DNA from: Panulirus ornatus
Lineage: Eukaryota > Arthropoda > Malacostraca > Decapoda > Palinuridae
Length of the DNA stretch: 64,000 nucleotides
Direction of reading: 5' to 3'
Assembly (NCBI RefSeq): GCF_036320965.1
Contig: NC_092264.1
Span: 14,773,275 to 14,837,274, forward strand
Below, one piece after another: positions 32,989 through 43,729 of the stretch (position 1 is the stretch's first letter; every line of letters starts with the position of its first letter). Below the pieces are notes generated by a model. It did not search any database. It worked only from the letters and a program-made list of their open reading frames with translations, and had not been told where the DNA came from. The position numbers were made by a program, and so were the translations under genes.

Positions 32989-33206
32989 GCCACGTTCAAA
33001 GTTCCCCAAGACGTGGCTGGAGGAGGGAGTTTACACGTCAGCTGTCATGGAAGGTGTCTTTGTTCTGACGAGGCGTTGACTGCATCACGTCATTGTAAAC
33101 ACACAAGCACCCCCAAGCGAGGGAGGGGGGTGTGTGTGGGTGCAGACACCAGTTCCTAAACTGGCGGTTAATGTACACACCACACCGGTCGGTCTTGTGT
33201 TTTCAG
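32204..33206. other. Mostly unique spacer with low-complexity patches
   Basis: Includes a C run at 32360-32372, a G run at 32597-32608, a ~60-bp segment (TGAGTCCCACCGTCTGGTGG) duplicated at 32610-32700, and (AC)n at 32957-32989. A GC-rich frame ending in a stop near 32497 reads like a short Cys-containing C-terminus but has no support. Confidence 0.5.
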
Positions 33207-33398
33207 TTCTTTGTTCCACACGGCGTACGTATTTCACAGCTGATATGCCGTTCCTGATGGCCACGCATCAATATCCTCAGGACCCTGGCCCAGAGAGAGG
33301 GGGGCGCTACACGTTCAACCTGCAGGAGGAGATGTGTGGCCGTCTCTGCGTGTTTCCCTTCTGGAGCATCTACACCCTCAGCCTGCTCCCTGGTGATG
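33207..33398 (+). CDS. Possible internal exon of an unrecognised gene
   Basis: A 192-bp stretch, open in one frame, sits between a good acceptor (pyrimidine-rich GGTCTTGTGTTTTCAG, ending 33206) and a good donor (GATG/GTGAGG, GT at 33399-33400). The length is divisible by three. About two thirds of codons end in G or C, with runs of TAC, TTC, AAC, CTG, CAG, GAG and ATC, unlike the repeat-derived frames here. The peptide includes ADMPFLMATHQYPQ and MCGRLCVFPFWSIY; I recognise no family. No partner exon is visible in this window, so it may be a piece of a long-intron gene or chance. Confidence 0.3.
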
Positions 33399-33461
33399 GT
33401 GAGGCATGAAGCACCCTATTTCACATACTGTATCTCCCTGCTGGCACAGGATGAGAGATCA

Positions 33462-33744
33462 GCCGTATGCAGAAAAATTCTTAGATTTCTGCTTATCTTT
33501 ATGCTTAGCTGAGCAAGTGAATGAAGTGCTACACAGAAAAGGACTAAGCACGATGCTTAGCAAAACTCGAGCATAAGATTTAAGACGTATGAAATGCAGT
33601 TTGCGTCAAAATTTGTCGTCTGCTAAGCAAATACTTAAGCGTAGGGCAGCTTTCAGAAACATGCTTCGCAAAATTCTTAAAGTTAAGTAAAAATTTTAGG
33701 GATTAAGCATACTTGAACATTCTAAGAAGTTTTCTGCATACGGC
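33462..33744. mobile_element. MITE-like element with 24-bp terminal inverted repeats
   Basis: The left end GCCGTATGCAGAAAAATTCT and the right end reverse-complement to each other over 24 bp with one mismatch (right end GTTTTCTGCATACGGC). The 283-bp interior is AT-rich with repeated GCTTAG, CTTAAG and AAGCAT words in both orientations and no ORF. This is the form of a non-autonomous DNA transposon. I could not see a convincing target-site duplication, so the superfamily is open. Confidence 0.7.
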
Positions 33745-34440
33745 CCCCTGGCAGGTCTTCACTTTACGCTGGGCTACAAAATGCCACCATCTGTACACCC
33801 TTCCTTAGCCCCTCACGACTGCCTGATGGAGTGTGTTCCTCGCGCGCACGTCCACCACCCACAACACTTCACCACCCACCTGACGGTGAGGTGTGCAACA
33901 CAGTCGTGTGTGTATAACTGATCTGGGAAGTGGACGAAGGTGCAGCTTCACCACAGGAGCTTTATCACATAAGTTTTTCTATATTCTGGGTTCATCCGTG
34001 ACTGATTTTAACCATTTACCCAGTTTTCTTTTGAATGTATCTATATTTCTCCCATCCCTTTTGACAACCATATATCCAGTTTTCTTTTGAATGCAAGTCC
34101 CTCAGTGTGAGGTCCTATGGAGATGATATCTCTTCCTTGAAGGTGTCTTACCGAAGCTGCAATACCTTGTTCCACGTCCGTCCTCCTGCTACCACTACCG
34201 TACGAGGGAATGGACTGTGGTCTGCCTCGAGGATGATCTTCCTGTGTACATCGTCTTTGACTTGGCCTGGATACTGGCCAAAGGTTTCGAGTCTCAGGTT
34301 TGCAGGACACTCGGAGAATGGAGTTCCTTTCCTCTAGTGTTGTTGTCCAGCGACACCTGATGTGCTGGTGCTGTCCGGTGGTGGTGTCCTCCTCCTCGAT
34401 CTGCTGCTGTGAGCGGGTCATGCGCTGCACGAGGAACAGC
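33745..34440. other. Unique sequence, perhaps an old minus-strand retroelement tail
   Basis: The segment CCAGTTTTCTTTTGAATG occurs twice (34018 and 34076). On the minus strand it gives TFKRKL-type peptides like those at the C-terminus of some LINE ORFs. A 129-codon minus frame at 34041-34430 has no domain I can name. Confidence 0.3.
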
Positions 34441-34590
34441 AGCTACACCTGGGGAATTGCCCACCAACTACATCTGGGGAGATGCTCACCAGCTACACCT
34501 GGGGAGATGCCCACCAGCTACACCTGGGGAGATGCTCACCAGCTACACCTGGGGAGATGCTCACCAGCTACACCTGGGAAGACGCCCACC
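34441..34590. repeat. 25-bp minisatellite, six copies
   Basis: ATGCTCACCAGCTACACCTG then GGGAG, alternating with ATGCCCACC. Confidence 0.92.
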
Positions 34591-35804
<1,214 letters not shown>

Positions 35805-36735
35805 TGAGGGGGGGGGTTCTACACACGTGGGGGGTTCTACACACGTGGGGGAGGGGGTTCTACACACGTGGGGGAGGGGGTTCTACACACGTGGGGGGGG
35901 GTGGTTCTACACACGTGGGGGGGGTGGTTCTACACACGTGGGGGGGGTTCTACACACGTGGGGGGGGTGGTTCTACACACGTGGGGGGGGTGGTTCTACA
36001 CACGTTGGGGGGGGTGGTTCTACACACGTGGGGGGAGGGGTGGTTCTACACACGTGGGGGGGTGGTTCTACACACGTGGGGGGGTTCTACACACGTGGGG
36101 GGGGTGGTTCTACACACGTGGGGGGGTGGTTCTACACACGTGGGGGGGTGGTTCTACACACGTGGGGGGGTTCTACACACGTGGGGGGGGTGGTTCTACA
36201 CACGTGGGGGGGGGGGGTGGTTCTACACACGTGGGGGGGTTCTACACACGTGGGGGGGGTGGTTCTACACACGTGGGGGGGGGTGGTTCTACACACGTGG
36301 GGGGGTGGTTCTACACACGTGGGGGGGTTCTACACACGTGGGGGGGTGGTTCTACACACGTGGGGGGGGTGGTTCTACACACGTTGGGGGGGGTGGTTCT
36401 ACACACGTGGGGGTGGTTCTACACACGTGGGAGGGGGTGGTTCTACACACGTGGGGGGGGTTCTACACACGTGGGGGGGTGGTTCTACACACGTGGGGGG
36501 GGGTTCTACACACGTGGGGGGATTCTACACACGTGGGGGGGTGGTTCTACACACGTGGGAGGGGGTGGTTCTACACACGTGGGGGGGGTTCTACACACGT
36601 GGGGGGGTGGTTCTACACACGTGGGGGGGGGGTTCTACACACGTGGGGGGATTCTACACACGTGGGGGGGGTGGTTCTACACACGTTGGGGGGGTGGTTC
36701 TACACACTTGGGGGGGTTCTCCACACTTGGAGAGG
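35805..36735. repeat. ~21-25 bp G-rich array with CACGTG in nearly every unit
   Basis: About 40 units of GTTCTACACACGTGGGGGGG with an optional TGG insert and G runs of 5-11. Units with ACACGTTGGG (three) or ACACTTGGG (two) lose the E-box. Runs of 6-9 Gs every ~22 bp on one strand give strong G-quadruplex potential. All three forward frames are open; the 297-322 codon products are repeat read-through. Confidence 0.95.
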
Positions 36736-36837
36736 GCCCTCCCCTACACCCAATGCCTTAAATTCTCTCTAGCGTATCACATAACTTTGTGAATTTCTGT
36801 TCAGTCTGTACCCTGGTGAAATGCTCTTGCCTTGAAG

Positions 36838-37240
36838 CCCCTACGGCAAAATTAATCATTATATTCCTCTACGACAAAATTAATCATATTCCTCTACGGC
36901 AAAATTAATCATTATATTCCTCTACGACAAAATTGATCATTATATTCCTCTACGGCAAAATTAATCATTATATTCCTCTACGGCAAAATTAATCATTATA
37001 TTCCTCAACGGCAAAATTAATCACTATACTCTTCAACGGCAAAATTAATCACTATACTCTTCAACGGCAAAATTAATCACTATACTCTTCAACGGCAAAA
37101 TTAATCACTACACTCTTCAACGGCAAAATTAATCACTATACTCTTCAACGGCAAAATTAATCACTATACTCTTCAACGGCAAAATTAATCACTATACTCT
37201 TCAACGGCAAAATTAATCACTATACTCTTCAACGGCAAAA
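36838..37240. repeat. 28-30 bp minisatellite, ACGGCAAAATTAATCA core
   Basis: About 14 units. The left half has CATTATATTCCTCT linkers; the right half has CACTATACTCTTCA linkers and is almost perfectly homogeneous. Confidence 0.95.
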
Positions 37241-37427
37241 TTAATCTTGACCTCCCTCCTCTCCCCCGGAGCCCTTCCCCTGAGGCCGACGGACCCCCGC
37301 CCGCCCAAGCCTAAAGGCACCCCGCAAGCGCGGCTGGTCGATGGGTCGCCCACATTAAATCAAGGCTCCAACACCGGGGGCAAAATGGTACCTATGGGAG
37401 GCAGAGCAGCACGCCACGCCACGCCAC

Positions 37428-37840
37428 GCCACGCTTGAAGGTAGCCCCCGCTTAACATAGCGAAGACTCGCTTCCTCAGTTAGCAGAAGGGCAAGAACGT
37501 AGGCCCCGCTTAACATAGCGAAGAATCGCTTTCTCAGCTACCAGAAGGGCAAGAACGTAGGCCCCGCTTAACATAGCGAAGACTCGCTTCCTCAGTTAGC
37601 AGAAGGGCAAGAACGTAGGCCACGCTTAACATAGCGAAGACTCGCTTCCTCAGTTAGCAGAAGGGCAAGAACGTAGGCCACGCTTAACATAGCGAAGACT
37701 CGCTTCCCCAGTTACCAGAAGGGCAAGAACGTAGCCCCCGCTTAACATAGCGAAGACTCGCTTCCCCAGTTACCAGAAGGGCAAGAACGTAGGCCCCGCT
37801 TAACACAGCGAAGATTCGCTTCCTCAGCTACCAGAGGGGC
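37428..37840. repeat. 58-bp minisatellite, seven copies
   Basis: GCTTAACATAGCGAAGACTC, GCTTCCTCAGTTAGCAG and AAGGGCAAGAACGTAGGCC. The tail AAGGGCAAGA resembles the core of the next array. Confidence 0.95.
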
Positions 37841-38880
37841 AAGAGTATAAATGTTGGTATTTCTTATCATCTTTCACAATTCTTACGATAACTAGAGGGC
37901 AAGAGCAGTATTTTCAGGGGGGTATATAAGGGCAAGAGTATTACCACTAGGGTCTGGGGGAAAGGGTATTACATTTAAGACCACTTGTGGCCAAAAAATA
38001 TTAACCTCAAGGATGTTACTGGGCAAGAGTATTAATCATAGGGCAATGTGTGGGCAAGAGCATTAGTCTACAGGTCATTATCGCGCGAGACCATTCATCT
38101 CAAAGCAACGTGTGGGCAAGTGCATTAATCTCAAGAGTTCTTAGCCGGCTTAGTGGGCAAGAGTACTAAGCTTAAGGGAACTTGGGGACATAACCAGGGA
38201 TCTTGAGACTCCTAGTGGGCAAGAGCGTTAATCCTATGGGTGCTGGTGGGCATGAAATTAATCTCCTGGTTGCTAGTGGGCAAGAGCATCAATCATAAGG
38301 CATTCTATAGGCAAGAGCGATACTCCCAAGGCTCCTAGTGGGCATTGAAATTAATCGTAAGACTCCTAGTGGGCAAGAGCATTAATCTTAGGGCAACTCG
38401 TGGGCAACAGCAATAATAATCTTCAGGCTACTACTAGTGGGCAAGAGCAATAATAATAACGCTACTACTAGTGGGCAAGAGCAATAATAATATTACTACT
38501 AGTGGGCAAGAGCAAATAATAATAACGTTACTAGTAGTGGGCAAGAGCAATAATAATAACGCTACTACTAGTGGGCAAGAGCAATAATAATATTACTACT
38601 AGTGGGCAAGAGCAAATAATAATAACGTTACTAGTAGTGGGCAAGAGCAATAATAATAACGTTACTACTAGTGGGCAAGAGCAATAATAACGTCACTAGT
38701 AGTGGGCAAGAGCAATAATAATAACGCTACTACTAGTGGGCAAGAGCAATAATAATATTACTACTAGTGGGCAAGAGCAATAATAATAACGTCACTACTA
38801 GTGGGCAAGAGCAATTCTTAGGGTTACTATTAGTGGGCAAGAGCAATAATAATCTTAGGGCAATAACTCGTGGGCAAGAT
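37841..38880. repeat. Degenerate GGGCAAGAGCA array maturing into a regular ~34-bp array
   Basis: GGGCAAGAGCATTAATC words recur at irregular 25-45 bp spacing to about 38400. From 38400 to 38830 they become regular units GTGGGCAAGAGCAATAATAA with ACGCTACTACTA or TATTACTACTA spacers, about thirteen times. The 58-bp array to the left ends in the same AAGGGCAAGA word, so both probably share an ancestor. Confidence 0.9.
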
Positions 38881-39091
38881 GATAATGTTGATGATAAACC
38901 AAGATGATAATCAGATTACACAAAGCAAAAATATAATTAGCACAGAGTCCGGGTTACACCCACATGGTGGTTAATTAGTGAAGGTAATTATATAATCTTT
39001 TGTTATCAGTGATTATATCATCGGATTAACACTGCATGATTAAAATTCTTTGTCTTCAGGTTAATCATGGATCATAATGAGGCATTCTGAG

Positions 39092-39094
<3 letters not shown>
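38881..39094. other. AT-rich unique spacer
   Basis: About 210 bp, no gene. Confidence 0.6.

Positions 39095-39171
<77 letters not shown>
39095..39171. repeat. (AT)n microsatellite
   Basis: About 38 AT units forming the 3' tail of the minus-strand SINE-like copy. Confidence 0.95.
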
Positions 39172-39172
<1 letters not shown>

Positions 39173-39409
39173 TTCTTTCATACTATTCGCCATTTCCCAC
39201 GTTGGCAAGGTAGCGTTAAGAACAGAGGACTGGGCCTTTGAGGAAATATCCTCACCTGGCCCCCTTCTCTGTTCCTTCTTTTGGAAAATTAAAAAAAAAA
39301 AAAAAAAGGAAAGGGGAGGATTTCCAGCCATCCGCTCCCTTCCCTTTTAGTCGCCTTCTACGACACGCAGGGAATACGTGGGAAGTATTCTTTCTCCTCT
39401 ATCCCCAGG
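39172..39409 (-). mobile_element. Full-length SINE-like element joined head-to-head to a LINE
   Basis: Minus-strand order: head TGGGGATAGAGGAGAAAGAA, CACGTATTCCCTGCGTGTCG, A run, CCAAAAGAAGGAACAGAG and a 3' hairpin CTTGC-CAAC-GTGGG. The hairpin has two changes that still allow G-U pairing. The head ends at 39409, exactly where the plus-strand LINE starts. Confidence 0.85.
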
Positions 39410-39997
39410 GAGGAAGTGAAGTGTTTTAGATATCTGGGAGTGGATCTGGCAGCGGATGGAACCATGGAAGCGGAAGTGGATCATAGGGTGGGGGAGGGGG
39501 CGAAAATTCTGGGAGCTTTGAAGAATGTGTGGAAGTCGAGAACATTATCTCGGAAAGCAAAAATGGGTATGTTTGAAGGAATAGTGGTTCCAACAATGTT
39601 GTATGGTTGCGAGGCGTGGGCTATGGATAGAGTTGTGCGCAGGAGGATGGATGTGCTGGAAATGAGATGTTTGAGGACAATGTGTGGTGTGAGGTGGTTT
39701 GATCGAGTGAGTAACGTAAGGGTAAGAGAGATGTGTGGAAATAAAAAGAGCGTGGTTGAGAGAGCAGAAGAGGGTGTTTTGAAGTGGTTTGGGCACATGG
39801 AGAGAATGAGTGAGGAAAGATTGACCAAGAGGTTATATGTGTCGGAGGTGGAGGGAACGAGGAGAAGAGGGAGACCAAATTGGAGGTGGAAAGATGGAGT
39901 GAAAAAGATTTTGTGTGATCGGGGCCTGAACATGCAGGAGGGTGAAAGGAGGGCAAGGAATAGAGTGAATTGGAACGATGTGGTATACCGGGGTTGA
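39410..39997 (+). pseudogene. LINE reverse transcriptase, C-terminal fragment
   Basis: An intact C-terminal frame, but without the catalytic palm, so it cannot work alone. Counting from MKCFRYLG (39416): YLGVDLA at 6-12 is the end of the RT domain, LYGCEAW at 62-68, CGVRWFDRVSN at 90-100, WFGHMERM at 124-131, and RGRPNWRWKDG at 151-161. The GHxxRM ... RGRPxxRWxDG pair is typical of the C-terminus of several non-LTR clades (RTE- and Jockey-like). The clade cannot be fixed from this part. The stop at 39995 leads into the 3' UTR. It shares all but a few residues with the 59-kb copy. Confidence 0.9.
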
Positions 39998-40190
39998 CGT
40001 GCTGTCAGTGGATTGAATCAAGGCATGTGAAGCGTCTGGGGTAAACCATGGAAAGCTGTGTAGGTATGTATATTTGCGTGTGTGGACGTATGTATATACA
40101 TGTGTATGGGGGGGGGGGGGGTGGGGCCATTTCTTTTGTCTGTTTCCTTGCGCTACCTCGCAAACGCGGGAGACAGCGACAAAGTATAAT
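39410..40190 (+). mobile_element. 5'-truncated non-LTR retrotransposon (LINE)
   Basis: Holds the last ~195 codons of the RT ORF, then a ~190-bp 3' UTR with GTGGTATACCGGGGTTGACG, CATGTGAAGCGTCTGGGGTA, GGCCATTTCTTTTGTCTG and the 3' hairpin CTCGC-AAAC-GCGGG, ending GACAGCGACAAAGTAT and an (AATA)n/(AT)n tail. Short copies missing their 5' ends are the usual product of target-primed reverse transcription. A G run at about 40109-40120 may be an expansion. Confidence 0.9.
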
Positions 40191-40208
40191 AAATAAATAA
40201 ATAAATAA

Positions 40209-40281
<73 letters not shown>
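40186..40281. repeat. (AATA)n passing into (AT)n
   Basis: AAATAAATA repeats at 40186-40213 are the LINE tail; (AT)n at 40214-40281 borders the Penelope-like element. Confidence 0.93.
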
Positions 40282-40282
<1 letters not shown>

Positions 40283-40314
40283 CTATGAGTCCACGGGGAA
40301 AATGAAACACGATA

Positions 40315-40358
40315 AGTTCCCAAGTGCACTTTCGTATAATAATCACATCATCAGAGGA
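40315..40358 (-). ncRNA. Hammerhead-ribozyme-like motif, minus strand
   Basis: Minus strand: CTGATGA (complement of 40348-40354) and GAAA (complement of 40330-40333), with the palindrome AGTGCACT as stem III and TCCT facing GGGA as stem I (one U-G pair). Stem II is GUG with UAC. It lies just downstream of the Penelope-like ORF end, the place reported for hammerheads in this element class. Confidence 0.5.
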
Positions 40359-40461
40359 GACACAAGAGAGATATATAACAGTCAGTTGATATACAACGAA
40401 GAGACGAAGCTACGACGCCATTTGGTAAACATGCGATTGTCCAGGACAGACAACGAGCGTA

Positions 40462-40684
40462 TCATAAACTTATCATTTTACAAATTTTATCAACAATAGA
40501 TTTATCTAATTTGTATAAACCATCACTGATATTAATATTATAATTCTTTGTGTATTTAATAATAGAAGATTCAATGGTGTTTCTCGTGGTAACAGAGTTA
40601 GAGTTAATAACTGAGATGGCATTACTCCAGTCAATACAATGATCATAGTTTTTAACGTGATTAAACAAGGCATTTGGGAACTTA
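40462..40684 (-). pseudogene. Penelope-like polyprotein, C-terminal end of the GIY-YIG region
   Basis: About 70 codons on the minus strand: ALFNHVKNYDHCIDW, then RNTIESSIIKYTKN, NINISDGLYKLD and a stop. The pattern of a His, then a (H/Y)xIDW-type box, then an R..IES segment and a (S/D)GLY.LD end is what I know from the region after the GIY-YIG core in Penelope-like proteins. The RT and the GIY-YIG core are missing. The frame runs on upstream into terminal-repeat sequence (to 40740), so its N-terminal residues are not native. Confidence 0.65.
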
Positions 40685-40796
40685 TCGTGTTTCATTTTCC
40701 CCGTGGACTCATAGGAATAAACATGTTTACCAAATGGCATCCTAGCTTCGTCTCTTAGATGTATTTCAACTGACTGTTATATTTCTCTCTTGTGTC

Positions 40797-40840
40797 TGCC
40801 CCGATGATGTGATTATTACACGAAAGTGCACTTGGGAACT
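40797..40840 (+). ncRNA. Hammerhead-like motif with a core change
   Basis: CCGATGA replaces CTGATGA at 40801; GAAA at 40822-40825 and AGTGCACTT are kept, GCC at 40798-40800 can face GGG at 40834. The U4 change would be expected to weaken or abolish cleavage. Confidence 0.4.
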
Positions 40841-40908
40841 TTTCGTGTTTCATTTTTCCGTGGACTCATAGGAATATCTTTATCACGCGCAAAAATTGTG
40901 ATCCTTTC

Positions 40909-40910
<2 letters not shown>

Positions 40911-40995
<85 letters not shown>

Positions 40996-41000
40996 CATAT
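40911..41000. repeat. (AT)n with ACAT interruptions
   Basis: About 70 bp pure AT, then ACATATAT words. Confidence 0.93.
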
Positions 41001-41249
41001 ATATACATACATATGTTTCATTGGACACACTCTTACACACGCACAAGTTTTTATCAGTCTGTAATTACCCCAGGACCATTTTCTCCAAATGAGTCCTGAG
41101 GTTCACCCAGGACAATTCTAAATGCTCCAGCAGTCCACGGCGGCGCTACTTCCGGTAGCTGAGGAATGTAAACCCCCTTTTCAGCGAAATCTTCGACGAA
41201 AAGTGAGTTTTTCACTCGCAGTGTAACCACGAGCACTCGGGGTCCGGTA
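41001..41249. other. Unique spacer without a gene
   Basis: About 250 bp, nothing recognised. Confidence 0.55.
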
Positions 41250-41270
41250 ACACACACACACACACACACA

Positions 41271-41365
<95 letters not shown>
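41250..41365. repeat. (AC)n joined to (GA)n
   Basis: About 12 AC units then about 45 GA units, uninterrupted. Confidence 0.95.
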
Positions 41366-41369
<4 letters not shown>

Positions 41370-41689
41370 CCGGACTCTGCCGACAGTTGGGAACACCTTC
41401 AATGAATCTGTGTTACTGTCAGCGAACGAAAAAAAAAAAAAACCCCTTACAGAAGTCCAACTCACCCAGCTCCCGTGTGGAGCGCAGCCTCAGAGCACCA
41501 GTCGCTCCGTGGAAGAGAGGCTCTGGGGGAGGTGTGTGTGGCGTGGATGACCAGCTAACGAGTCGGTCAGGTAATTACAGGGGAATGACGTCAATTGGGC
41601 CTCAGTCCCCAACCATCCTCAGCCCCAACCACCACCCAGTTCCTACCTCCATGTGTCTTGTTTTGAACATGATGGAGTAGAGGACGGAG
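41366..41689. other. Unique spacer without a recognisable gene
   Basis: About 320 bp; a short A run at 41430-41442. Confidence 0.55.
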
Positions 41690-41895
41690 AAAGGAGGAGG
41701 TTGGACATGGGGGAAGGTATGGTGGTGATATGGTAGATGCTGGTGGCTATACACGGGGAAAGGAGGAGGCTGGACATGGGGGAAGGTATGGTGGTGATAT
41801 GGTAGATGCTGGTGGCTATACACGGGGAAAGGAGGAGGCTGGACATGGGAGGAAGGTATGGTGGTGATATGGTGGATGCTGGTGGCTATACACAG
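41690..41895. repeat. 69-bp repeat, three copies
   Basis: AGGAGGAGGCTGGACATGG, AAGGTATGGTGGTGATATGG and GATGCTGGTGGCTATACA. Copies differ by one or two bases. 69 bp is 23 codons. Confidence 0.95.
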
Positions 41896-42549
41896 CACTG
41901 ATGTATGGTGTAGGATTCACTCGAGTCCGTGAAGTGTTCAGCTGAAAACACCCATGACAGGCAGTCTTGTGTGTGTGTGTGTGTGTGTGTAGTGATGATG
42001 TACGGTCGTGCGGGTGATGATGCGCGCGCACATCCTGCTGGGCAACAAGGATGCGTCACATGACAAGGGGTTGCCTGGGAGACTGAGGGAGGGGGTTGGG
42101 TTGGGTGGGCTTTTAGAACGAAAGGAAAACGTGGAGCGATACAACCTGGTAAAGTGTTAGGGGGGAAAGTAAACTAAAGAAGGGAAAATAAGTAATGTAC
42201 ATCAGTTTACTTATAAAGTATAAGTTCAGTTATGAGCCTGAGTAACAGACGACCAACAACAGCTTAACTGTAGCTAAAGAACATGGAGGCGTCAATGGAC
42301 AATGAGAGTATGTGTGTGTCTTCAAGCGCTTTCTTTCCCTTGGTAAATAGATTCGTCTTTAATAGCCGACTACATTCACGAGCCTGAGGGTAATGCATGG
42401 TTCATCCCTGGCTGTAGGTCAGATGCATTGATTCCTGAGGGCCGGAAGACACCGCTCGCCCGGCACACAAGAGGAATATTTACGACCAGTCATTCATGCG
42501 TCAGGCAGCGCTGTCAGTCTTCCTACACACACAGCCTCGATGGGCCCTT
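41896..42549. other. Unique spacer with a short (TG)n, no gene
   Basis: (TG)n at 41969-41990. Otherwise mixed sequence; no exon-like feature. Confidence 0.55.
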
Positions 42550-42925
42550 CTTCTACCACCTCGAAGTATCTACTCTGGACTACATCCCCTCTTCTACCAC
42601 CTCGAAGTATCTACTCTGGCCTACATCCCTTCTTCTACCACCTCGAAGTATCTACTCTGGCCTACATCCCTTCTTCTACCACCCCGATGTATCTGCTCTG
42701 GCCTACATCCCCTCTTCTACCACCTCGAAGTATCTACTCTGGCCTACATCCCTTCTTCTACCACCTCCAAGTATCTACTCTGGCCTACATCCCTTCTACC
42801 ACCCCGATGTATCTACTCTGGCCTACATCCCTTCTTCTACCACCTCCAAGTATCTACTCTGGCCTACATCCCTTCTTCTACCACCCCGATGTATCTACTC
42901 CGGCCTACATCCCTTCTTGTACCAT
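42550..42925. repeat. 41-bp minisatellite, nine copies
   Basis: TCTTCTACCACCTCGAAGT, ATCTACTCTGGCCTACATC. Three linker types (CTCGAAG, CCCGATG, CTCCAAG) recur in a repeating order (about every four to five units). Confidence 0.95.
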
Positions 42926-43149
42926 TCCTCATCTCTTCGTCACCATTGTCCTTTTTCACCTGGAGGTGACCAGGTCATGGGGTCTTGGAGATCTTCGCCC
43001 ACACAGCACACGGGGCACACACGACCCTCCAGGCCCTGCTTCCAGCTGGGGCAAGGGAGTCTGTCAGCCGAGGCTCCTCTGCCGTCGCCACCAAGACGCA
43101 CCAGACCACACAACACATGGACACCCAATCGAGTCGAAGTAGAGGACAC
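42926..43149. other. GC-rich unique spacer
   Basis: Open on several frames because of neighbouring arrays; no domain found. Confidence 0.45.
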
Positions 43150-43275
43150 GAGGACGCGTGGAGGAACCACACCTCACCAAGGAACATCCGAGCCGACGAC
43201 GCCTGGAGGAACCACACCTCACCAAGGAACGTACAAGCCGACGACGCCTGGAGGAACCACACCTTACCACAGCCT
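43150..43275. repeat. ~45-bp repeat, about three copies
   Basis: GACGCCTGGAGGAACCACAC, CTCACCAAGGAAC, followed by ATCCGAGCC or GTACAAGCC. Confidence 0.88.
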
Positions 43276-43336
43276 GTGGCTTGCTGGAACACTCCGAGCC
43301 GTATACATCAATCAGCACGAGCTGTGGCTGATCTTA

Positions 43337-43372
<36 letters not shown>

Positions 43373-43434
43373 ACCTACAAGGCTATGATTTTGATATTAG
43401 AGACAGATAGATAGACAGATAGATAGATAGATAG

Positions 43435-43518
<84 letters not shown>
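43337..43518. repeat. (CT)n, (GATA)n and (GA)n cluster
   Basis: (CT)n at 43337-43373; GATA tetranucleotides at 43404-43434; (GA)n at 43437-43518. The CT and GA tracts face each other as a potential hairpin of about 35 bp. Confidence 0.93.
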
Positions 43519-43519
<1 letters not shown>

Positions 43520-43729
43520 ACAGACATCTTTACGAGACGATATGCAGCACGGCACGTGTGAGGGTCGACCTTCTCCTCCTCCCCCCGACACCTACCGAGA
43601 GGTGTTCACAACGTGATGTCTGCCTGTGCACCGTCACCACACTGGGACCTCCCTCACTACACTGCCCACACGACCTGCTGCTACACAGCACACCCAGTCG
43701 AGTGTTCTCAGATGGTCCAACGATGCCAC

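Larger units (their letters stand above)
40282..40905 (-). mobile_element. Penelope-like element fragment with inverted terminal regions
   Basis: Minus-strand reading: a fragment of the ORF end (40740 down to 40462), then a 3' region of about 180 bp ending at (AT)n. On the other side, at 40676-40895, the same terminal sequence lies in opposite orientation. So the ORF piece is framed by inverted copies of the terminal repeat, an arrangement known for Penelope-like elements. The right-hand copy runs from GGGAAC at 40676 through a second core at 40800-40833 to GACTCATAGGAATATC and (AT)n at 40911. Confidence 0.7.

Noticed and set aside
34041..34430. 129-codon minus-strand frame as a host gene
   Set aside because: No domain or splice context; its end resembles a LINE-type TFKRKL tail, so at best an old element relic.
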